Part shown: in pieces, positions 56,690 through 64,000 of the stretch
How positions within the stretch are numbered: the first letter of the stretch is position 1
Layout of the letters: every line of letters begins with the position of its first letter
Source of the DNA: Corylus avellana
Taxonomy: Eukaryota; Streptophyta; Magnoliopsida; Fagales; Betulaceae
Reading direction: 5' to 3'
Length of the DNA stretch: 64,000 nt
Assembly: GCF_901000735.1 (NCBI RefSeq)
Contig: NC_081544.1
Coordinates: 11,883,350-11,947,349, forward strand
Notes under the pieces: model-generated
What the model saw: only the letters and a program-made list of their open reading frames with translations
Databases searched by the model: none
Told to the model about the DNA's origin: nothing
Position numbers and translations under genes: made by a program

Positions 56690-57028
56690 TTTTTTTTTTT
56701 CTTTTTAGGAGTAATTACCTTTTTCCCCTATCAACTACCACTCAGTCAATTTCCTCGCATGAACTGCCAACCTTAGTTCCCGACCCTATCAGACAACCAT
56801 TTTCTTCCCAAAACCCTCATTTCGTTAATGAAACTGGTTAAATTGGATGGAATACTCTCTTTTAACCGTTAAATCTCATTAATAGACAAAAATACCCCCA
56901 AATAAAAAATTCAAACAAAAAATATAAATATATAAACTTTATAAAGTAATTTTTTTTTTTTTTATAAGGAAAGGAAAATAGTGGGTGGCTTCCGGTTTTG
57001 GGGAGGATATGGCATAGGGGACTCACTG
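56690..57028. repeat. Truncated copy of the GC-rich repeat
   Basis: Matches 58740-59058 and stops inside the GGGGCCACCC core. There it joins directly to the family B LTR-derived sequence (CATGAGTAGCTAAATTCG), with CCA shared by both parent sequences at the junction. Confidence 0.8.
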
Positions 57029-58008
57029 GGGCCATGAGTAGCTAAATTCGTAATAGAATGTTGGTGTAGCCCTTTCCAAGTCCTAACTGTTTCATTGTAT
57101 TTAATTTAGTGTTTTTCCATATGCATGGTTGTTGTATAACTGAGAGAATTGATTTTTAAAGTTTATACTCAATCTTTATGCAATTCATATCTTGGCTTAG
57201 AAAGTTTTTTCCCATGAGTGAACTCAATGATTCTTATTTTCTGTGATTATAAGAGTGATAGTTATGCAACGGTTTAAACTGACACATGATAAAGACAGTT
57301 TGATAGGTTATGCATAGGGAATCCAAATTGTTCCACACCCTACTTTAGTGTAATTTAAGCTTAATAGCAACACCAATGCAGTCATTGAGGTTCGACACCC
57401 TTAATTTAACCTTACTCTACAACGATTCGTTCTATTATGAGTGGTAATTTATTATTGATATCATTTTACTTGAATACAAACCGCAACACTAACTATTAGT
57501 CTCCTAGTCGATCGTTTACATGCCAAGCCACCATTCTTCTAAGATAACAGGGAGCATATATTCAAGCTCAACATTTTTCTACTTGACCTGTTGTCTATGT
57601 TGCCTATATATGAGAATAAGCAATATTTTTTAACCCAATGGCTTCAACAATGTGATAGGGTATGTTTGTTAATGTATTTTGTCGGGGGTTTTTTGTTTTC
57701 GCTATGAAAATGTGTTTTGATGTGATCTACAGGTAAAATTGTTGTGTGATTTGAACAATGCTTTGTGTTATAAGTTATTTATTAATGTATTTATTAGCAA
57801 TTAAACTAGCCAGTACATTGATCAATAATAACTGGTACATATTAAATTAATGATAGTTGCAACACAATCAAAACAAACAAATTTGAACAATAATCATATA
57901 ATAAACGATATATATTAAATTAATGATATCATGGTTTTATGATCAAGCTACAATATGGGCTGAGAAACTTTTCACGATGTAGACATGCAAAGTAGAAATC
58001 CGTAGTGA

Positions 58009-58014
58009 TTTATT
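58009..58014 (-). terminator. Poly(A) signal of DEFL copy 3
   Basis: AATAAA on the reverse strand, about 48 nt after the stop codon. The corresponding signal for copy 4 is at 61615-61620. Confidence 0.5.
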
Positions 58015-58061
58015 CGCAGAAACTTTTAGTCTCCTTATTGTTGATAGACGCGACTGCTTAA

Positions 58062-58310
58062 TCAGCAGTAACAGTGGCAATAATGATTTGGAGCTGGCCT
58101 GTCGAAAACCTTGCAGAAACCTCCTTTACTACAATTATCCAGGCACATTTGGTTGCATCGTTTATCATCCGTGCTTGGCACGCAACTGCCAATGTGGTTG
58201 TCAAAGCAACATTTTATTGCATCTTGACTGACCACTTGCTTGCAGTCTGAGAAAATTATTATGGCAACAACGATAAATAAAAAAGACAGAAATCTCACTT
58301 TCGGCATCAT
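58062..58310 (-). CDS. Defensin-like protein, DEFL copy 3 (82 aa)
   Basis: Intact ORF. Residues 1-29 form a signal peptide (hydrophobic FLFIVVAIIIF). The mature peptide has 10 Cys at 34, 35, 43, 52, 56, 60, 66, 78, 80 and 82, with the CC...GSC...DDKRC...C...C...GGFC...CHCYC arrangement of plant DEFL peptides. Such peptides are secreted and act in defence or cell signalling; the target here cannot be told. The first ATG was chosen because it lies 62 bp from the TATA box and begins the signal peptide. There is no intron, whereas many plant DEFL genes have one near the signal peptide end. It differs from copy 4 by one residue (Ala31 here, Thr in copy 4). Confidence 0.9.
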   Translation of the reverse strand: MMPKVRFLSFLFIVVAIIIFSDCKQVVSQDAIKCCFDNHIGSCVPSTDDKRCNQMCLDNCSKGGFCKVFDRPAPNHYCHCYC

Positions 58311-58371
58311 TTAACTTTTGGAACGTGCTTGGGGAAATATTTTGTTGGCAAAATGCATTGATGGTGTGCCA

Positions 58372-58379
58372 TATAAATA
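58372..58379 (-). promoter_or_regulatory. TATA box of DEFL copy 3
   Basis: TATTTATA on the reverse strand (TATAAATA on the plus strand), 62 bp upstream of the ATG. The same box is at 61978-61985 before copy 4. Confidence 0.6.
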
Positions 58380-58739
58380 GTGTCAATTTTAGATCATCCT
58401 AAAAAAGAATTGCTTGATTTAGTATGATTTTATTACTTTTAGATAGTAATGTTATATGGTTGCAATTGTAATAGCAAGAATAGCTTGATTTCGTATGATT
58501 TATTTTTTTTAGATAGTAATGTTATATATGGTTCAAATTGTAATTGCAAGAATTAAGGAGAGTGCTTCCTCCGTTTGAAATGCTCCAGTTTTCTCATGCT
58601 TCTATACATGAAAGAAAGTGTGGTTCACAAAAAGTAAAATCCCTTTTAGTAATGGTACTATAAATACAACCTTGAAAAGTAAATAGTAAAGTTGATGACA
58701 TCATTATCCACTAAAACATGCTAGTTTTTTTTTTTTTTT

Positions 58740-59345
58740 AGGAGTAATTACCTTTTTCCCCTATCAACTCTCACGCATTGTCAATTTCCTCGCATGAACT
58801 GCCAACCTTACTTCCTGACCCTATCAGACAACCATTTTCTTCCCAAAACCACCCTTTCGTTAGTGAAACTGGTTAAATTGGATGGAATCTTCTCTTTTAA
58901 CCCTTAAATCTCATTAAAAGACAAAAATACCCCCAAATAAAAACAAAAAATATAAATATATAAACTTTATAAATTAAATTTTTTTTTTTTTTTAAGGAAA
59001 AGAAAATAGTGGGTGGCTTCCGGTTTGGGGGAGGATATGGTACAGGGACCTCACAGGGGCCACCCGAAGGTGGTTGGGGTGGCTGCGAGCCACCGCCGTG
59101 GGTCGGAGGGTGGCAGCGAGCCACCCCCAGCCATTTTTTAGGGTCACTCATTGCCCACCGGCAAGCACCCCTCAATTGTTTATTTTATTTTTATCTTTTT
59201 TTTTTAATTTTAAAAAATAATATGTATCTATATATATATATATATATACATATTTATGTATTTACTTTTCATTTAGAATGACACGTATCATCATTCTATT
59301 GGTGATGACGTGACAAACTAATGGAATCCATCAAGTATTTTTGAC
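58740..59345. repeat. GC-rich-core repeat of the DEFL unit
   Basis: AT-rich arms flank a GC-rich core with palindromes (GGGGCCACCCGAAGGTGG; CTGCGAGCCACCGCCGTGG). Frames over the core give Gly/Pro-rich peptides on both strands and are fortuitous. The structure resembles a non-autonomous DNA transposon, but clear terminal inverted repeats were not found. The second copy is at 62325-62945. Confidence 0.6.
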
Positions 59346-60117
59346 GAAATTTTATTACAGGTACTAAATTATTATTTTGGCATATCCTGATAATTTTTGA
59401 ATTAGTATTATTATTGTTTTTATATCACAAAGATGAAATTTTAATTTAGACTGATTTTGCATACTGAGACCGTTGACTCATATATACGTTGTGCGAATGT
59501 GAAGACCCCATAATTGTGCAGAAGTTGCAAGTTGATGGATTAGTGTCTGTCCGAGGCCAACCTTAGATTTCATCATAGGGTAAGTTTGGATATGCTTGGT
59601 GATGGGTTTTTCACTTGAGTCAAGTGAGGCTTTTTATATTTTTTTGATTCCATGTGTTGCATTCAATGTAAGATTGTATATTCATTAATGTATATGTTGA
59701 GATGAGATTGTGTATTACTTAGAAGCTCTCGTTAGTTTTATTGTTGAAATTATAAGGTCAATTCAAGCAAAAATTTATAATAGGATTTTTGCTACATTGA
59801 TTTAATTATTAAGGCTTTAGTAGTAGTGTCTTGTGGTTAAATGAGAGAAAAATTTCACTTCTCCCTTGAAATTTAGGGTACGGCGTTACATATACAAGTC
59901 ATAACCAAAATTGAAACTTTAGCAAACTAGTGTCGTGTTATCTCTTTCCTTTCCAAGCTGTGACAATGCAAGCTAAAATACGGAGTACTAAACCAATTGT
60001 CATAAAACAAAAACTCTTCTAATTTGGATTATGAGTGATATAATATTCAAGCTAGGAAGAATCCATCCTCTTGAGCTAAAAGAAACATCATGTTTTACAT
60101 AAGAGGCTTTACTAGTA

Positions 60118-61065
60118 GAAGTGCCGAATGTTGCTCATTCAATCCCCTTAACTTGCTTATGTTAATTCCTTAGTGTCATTATCTTTTCGATTTTGTTTTT
60201 ATTTAGTGTTTTTAGTTTCTAAATGAAGATGCAAAAAAAATCAATTGATTTTGGGCTTAAAACACATTTCAAGAAGCTACCAAAACACTTGTGATCGAGC
60301 ACACATAAGAAGAGCTCGAGGGCAACATTAATTTAGCTCAAGCTTAGAAAGGGCTCGAGCGCACCATCAACAGTGCTCAAGTGCATTTGCGTGGCAATGT
60401 CAGACGGCAATGCATAACAAAAAAGGAAATAATTTTAGGTCCCTAATTCGGCTAGGAGACGGAAGTGTGGCGTTTCCTCAGAGGGGTCCCAGGGTTTATT
60501 TTACACTCGATATATATGTCACAAACCACTCAAGAGAAGTAGGTGCTTAGAAAAGGGGAATTACACAAAATCATATTCTTCAAGGCATGGAGAGTTGATG
60601 AGAAGATGAACAATGCAGAAGGCCATTCCAACATCACCACGAGTAGCTAAATTCGTAATAGGATGTTGGTGTAGCCCTTTCCAAGTCCTAACAGTTTCAT
60701 TGTATTTAATTTAGTGTTTTTCCATATGCATGGTGGCTGTATAACTGAGAGAATTGATTTTTAAAGTTTATACTCAATCTTTATGCAATTCATATCTTGG
60801 CTTAGAAAGTTTTTTCCTATGAGTGGACTCAATGATTCTTATTTTCTGTGATTATAAGAGTGATGGTTATGCAACGGTTTAAACTGACACATGATAAAGA
60901 CAGTTTGATAGGTCATGCATAGGGAATCCGAATTGTTCCACACCCTACTTTAGTGTAATTTAAGCTTAATAGCAACACCAATGCAGTCATTGAGGTTCGA
61001 CACCCTTAATTTAACCTTACTCTACAACGATTCGTTCTATTACGAGTGGTAATTTATTATTGATA
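60118..61065 (+). repeat. Family B LTR-derived sequence in unit 4, plus strand
   Basis: Same layout as 54475-55430: AAGTGCCGAATGTTGCTC start, GTGATCGAGCACAC and GCTCGAGCGCACC palindromes at 60290-60400, and ACAACGATTCGTTC near the end. A further copy starts at 63706 and is cut by the window end. Confidence 0.65.
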
Positions 61066-61667
61066 TCATTTTACTTGAATACAAACCGCAACACTAACTA
61101 TTAGTCTCCTAGTCGATCGTTTACATGCCAAGCCACCATTCTTCTAAGATAACAGGGAGCATATATTCAAGCTCACCATTTTTCTACTTGACCTGTTGTC
61201 TATGTTGCCTATATATGAGAATATAGCAATATTTTTTCACCCAATGGCTTCAACAATGTGACAGGGTATGTTTGTTAATGTATTTTGTCGGGGGTTTTTT
61301 GTTTTCGCTATGAAAATGTGTTTTGCCGTGATCTACAGGTAAAATTGTTGTGTGATTTGAACAATGCTTTGTGTTATAAGTTATTTATTAATGTATTTAT
61401 CAGCAATTAAACTAGCCAGTACATTGATCAATGATAACTGGTACATATTAAATTAATGATAGTTGCAACACAATCAAAACAAACAAATTTGAACAATAAT
61501 CATATAATAAACGATATATATTAAATTAATGATATCATTGTTTTATGATCAAGCTACAATATGGGCTGAGAAACTTTTCACGATGTAGACATGCAAAGTA
61601 GAAATCCGTAGTGATTTATTCGCAGAAACTTTTAGTCTCCTTATTGTTGATAGACGCGACTGCTTAA

Positions 61668-61916
61668 TCAGCAGTAACAGTGGCAATAATGATTTGGAGC
61701 TGGCCTGTCGAAAACCTTGCAGAAACCTCCTTTACTACAATTATCCAGGCACATTTGGTTGCATCGTTTATCATCCGTGCTTGGCACGCAACTGCCAATG
61801 TGGTTGTCAAAGCAACATTTTATTGTATCTTGACTGACCACTTGCTTGCAGTCTGAGAAAATTATTATGGCAACAACGATAAATAAAAAAGACAGAAATC
61901 TCACTTTCGGCATCAT
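61668..61916 (-). CDS. Defensin-like protein, DEFL copy 4 (82 aa)
   Basis: Intact ORF with the same signal peptide and the same 10 mature Cys positions as copy 3; the only residue change is at position 31 (Thr for Ala), just before the first Cys pair. TATTTATA lies 62 bp upstream on the reverse strand (61978-61985) and AATAAA at 61615-61620, about 48 nt after the stop. The upstream region lacks a short stretch (about 25 bp, near 61995) present in copy 3. High identity of coding and flanking sequence indicates a recent duplication. Probably a functional secreted peptide; tissue and role unknown. Confidence 0.9.
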   Translation of the reverse strand: MMPKVRFLSFLFIVVAIIIFSDCKQVVSQDTIKCCFDNHIGSCVPSTDDKRCNQMCLDNCSKGGFCKVFDRPAPNHYCHCYC

Positions 61917-62324
61917 TTAACTTTTGGAACGTGCTTGGGGAAATATTTTGTTGGCAAAATGCATTGATGGTGTGCCATATAAATAGTGTCAATTTGCATG
62001 ATTCAGTATGATTTTATTACTTTTAGATAGTAATGTTATATGGTTGAAATTGTAATAGCAAGAATAGCTTGATTTCGTATGATTTATTATTTTTAGATAG
62101 TAATGTTATATATGGTTCAAATTGTAATTGCAAGAATTAAGGAGAGTGCTTCCTCCGTTTGAAATGCTCCAGTTTTCTCATGTTCCTATACATGAAAGAA
62201 AGTGTGGTTCACAAAAAGTAAAATTCCTTTTAGTAATGGTACTATTAATACAACCTTGAAAAGTAAATAGTAAAGTTGATGACATCATTATCCCCTAAAA
62301 CATGCTAGTTTTTTTTTTTTTTTT

Positions 62325-62945
62325 TTTTTTTGTAGGAGTAATTACCTTTTTCCCCTATCAACTCCCACGCATTGTCAATTTCCTCGCATGAACTGCCAAC
62401 CTTCCTTCCTGACCCTATCAGACAACCATTTTCTTCCCAAAACCCCCCTTTCGTTAGTGAAACTGATTAAATTGAATGGAATATTCTCTTTTAACCCTTA
62501 AATCTCATTAAAAGACAAAAATACCCCCAAATAAAAACAAAAAATATAAATATATAAACTTTATAAATTAAATTTTTTTTTTTTTTTTTAGGAAAAGAAA
62601 ATAGTGGGTGGCTTCCGGTTTGGGGGAGGATATGGCACAAGGGCCTCACAGGGGCCACCCGAAGGTGGCTGGGGTGGCTGCGAGCCACCGCCGTGGGTCG
62701 GAGGGTGGCAGCGAGCCACCCCCAGCCATTTTTGAGGGTCGCTCATTGCCCACCGGCAGGCACCCCTCAATTGTTTATTTTATTTTTATCTTGTTTTAAT
62801 TTTAAAAAATAATATGTATATATATAGATATACATATTTATGTATTTACTTTTAATGAAGAATGGCACGTATCATCATTCTATTGGTGATGACGTGACAA
62901 ACTAATGGAATCCATCAAGTATTTTTGACGAAATTTTATTACAGG
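62325..62945. repeat. GC-rich-core repeat, second full copy
   Basis: Matches 58740-59345 with few changes, including the GAAGGTGGCTGGGGTGGCTG core and the AATTTTATTACAGGTACTAA end. Begins after a run of about 24 T. Confidence 0.65.
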
Positions 62946-64000
62946 TACTAAATTATTATTTTGGCATATCCTGATAATTTTTGAATTAGTATTATTATTG
63001 TTTTTATATCACAAAGATGAAATTTTAATTTAGACTGATTTTGCATACTGAGACCGTTGACTCATATATACGTTGTGCGAATATGAAGACCCCATAATTG
63101 TGCAGAAGTTGCAAGTTGATGGATTAGTGTCTGTCCGAGGCCAACCTTAGATTTCATCATAGGGTAAGTTTGGATATGCTAGGTGATGGGATTTTCACTT
63201 GAGTCAAGTGAGGCTTTTTATATTTTTTTGATTCCATGTGTTGCATTCGATGTAAGATTGTATATTCATTGATGTATATGTTGAGATGAGATTGTGTATT
63301 ACTTAGAAGCTCTCGTTAGTTTTATTGTTGAAATTATAAGGTCAATTCAAGCAAAAATTTATAATAGGATTTCTGCTACATTGATTTAATTATTAAGGCT
63401 TTAGTAGTAGTGTCTTGTGGTTAAATGAGAGAAAAATTTCACTTCTCCCTTGAAATTTAGGGTACGGCGTTACATATACAAGTCATAACCAAAATCGAAA
63501 CTTTAGCAAACTAGTGTCGAGTTATCTCTTTCCTTTCCAAGCTGTGACAATGCAAGCTAAAATACAGAGTACTAAACCAATTGTCATAAAACCAAAACTC
63601 TTCTAATTTGGATTATGAGTGATATAATATTCAAGCTAGGAAGAATCCATCCTCTTGAGCTAAAAGAAACATCATGTTTTACATAAGAGGCTTTACTAGT
63701 AGAAGTGCCGAATGTTGCTCATTCAATCCCCTTAACTTGCTTATGTTAATTCCTTAGCGTCATTATCTTTTTGATTTTGTTTTTATTTAGTGTTTTTAGT
63801 TTCTAAATGAAGATGCAAAAAAAATCAATTGATTTTGGGCTTAAAACACATTTCCAGAAGCTACCAAAACACTTGTGATCGAGCACACATAAGAAGAGCT
63901 CGAGGGCAACATTAATTTAGCTCAAGCATAGAAAGGGCTCGAGCACACCATCAACAGTGCTCAAGCACATTTGCGCGGCCATGTCAGACGGCAATGCATA

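Larger units (their letters stand above)
53810..64000. repeat. Tandem array of defensin-like gene units (period about 3.6 kb)
   Basis: Unit order: a segment ending in GGCGTTACATAT (53810-54215, 59470-59890, 63060-63480), a plus-strand family B LTR-derived part (54475-55430, 60118-61065, 63706-64000), a minus-strand DEFL gene and a GC-rich repeat (56690-57028 truncated, 58740-59345, 62325-62945). Gene start to gene start is 3606 bp between copies 3 and 4, and 2043 bp between copies 2 and 3 because of a deletion ending at 57028. A fourth, older unit lies at 49985-52910. The last unit runs off the window. Confidence 0.9.

Noticed and set aside
58897..59281. Gly-rich and Pro-rich reading frames on both strands over the GC-rich core (also at 62491-62799)
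   Set aside because: Both strands are open because of the GC-rich palindromic core. The frames start or end in AT-rich homopolymers, and the sequence is a repeat present in each tandem unit.
1..64000. Bacterial contamination suggested by the GCGATCGC-like motif (common in cyanobacteria)
   Set aside because: The palindromes lie inside plant LTRs and a plant CACTA element. No bacterial genes occur and the base composition is that of a plant.

Overview
This is plant nuclear DNA, almost certainly from a eudicot. Coding sequence is sparse and interrupted by AT-rich introns and spacers. Most of the window is nested plant transposable elements: Athila-like Ty3/gypsy LTR elements with a tRNA-Asp primer site, other LTR families, a CACTA (En/Spm) DNA transposon, a LINE ORF1 remnant and probable SINEs. 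No bacterial features, rRNA or tRNA genes were seen. The species cannot be told from the sequence.

Layout. 1-2050: reverse-strand remnant of an Athila-type env-position ORF and its upstream region, partly duplicated across a 20-N assembly gap. 2050-5520: GATC-rich degenerate repeats, AT-rich DNA and a decayed gene-like segment. About 5880-15808: a CACTA element with a dead tnp2 transposase gene, a second multi-exon transposase-type gene whose splicing frame is intact, captured host exons (SF3A2/PRP11, possibly ATAD3) and a 3' end with palindromic subterminal repeats and GTAGTG terminus. 15809-17500: a duplicated small secreted Cys-containing protein gene; the first copy is broken next to the CACTA end, the second (17166-17498) is intact. 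17500-24090: probable SINEs, degenerate gypsy and copia remnants, a LINE ORF1 fragment and a roughly 0.3-kb tandem repeat.

24087-49950 is a nest of LTR elements. An old gag (24614-25079, resuming at 33602) was split by a reverse-strand Athila-like element (25080-33596, target duplication CCACA), whose integrase was then split by a solo LTR (28166-29548, TCCAA). Another solo LTR (35452-36818, CATAA) sits inside an LTR of a second family (called family B here). A forward-strand Athila-like element (38666-47247, TTCAT) carries gag and an env-position ORF but no pol, and its 5' LTR is interrupted by a TIR transposon carrying a foreign ORF (38757-40238).

49985-64000 is a tandem array of roughly 3.6-kb units, each with one defensin-like (DEFL) gene on the minus strand. 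Copies 1 and 2 are pseudogenes; copies 3 (58062-58310) and 4 (61668-61916) are intact and nearly identical. The gene at 17166 and DEFL copies 3 and 4 are the only convincing intact host genes.

The most unusual pattern is a family of CG-containing palindromes (TGCGATCGATCGCA, GCGATCGAGCGCAC and variants) found in several unrelated repeat families. In LTRs the cluster ends a nearly constant 120-140 bp upstream of the TATA box; it also recurs in the untranslated leader, upstream of the env-position ORF and inside the CACTA element.
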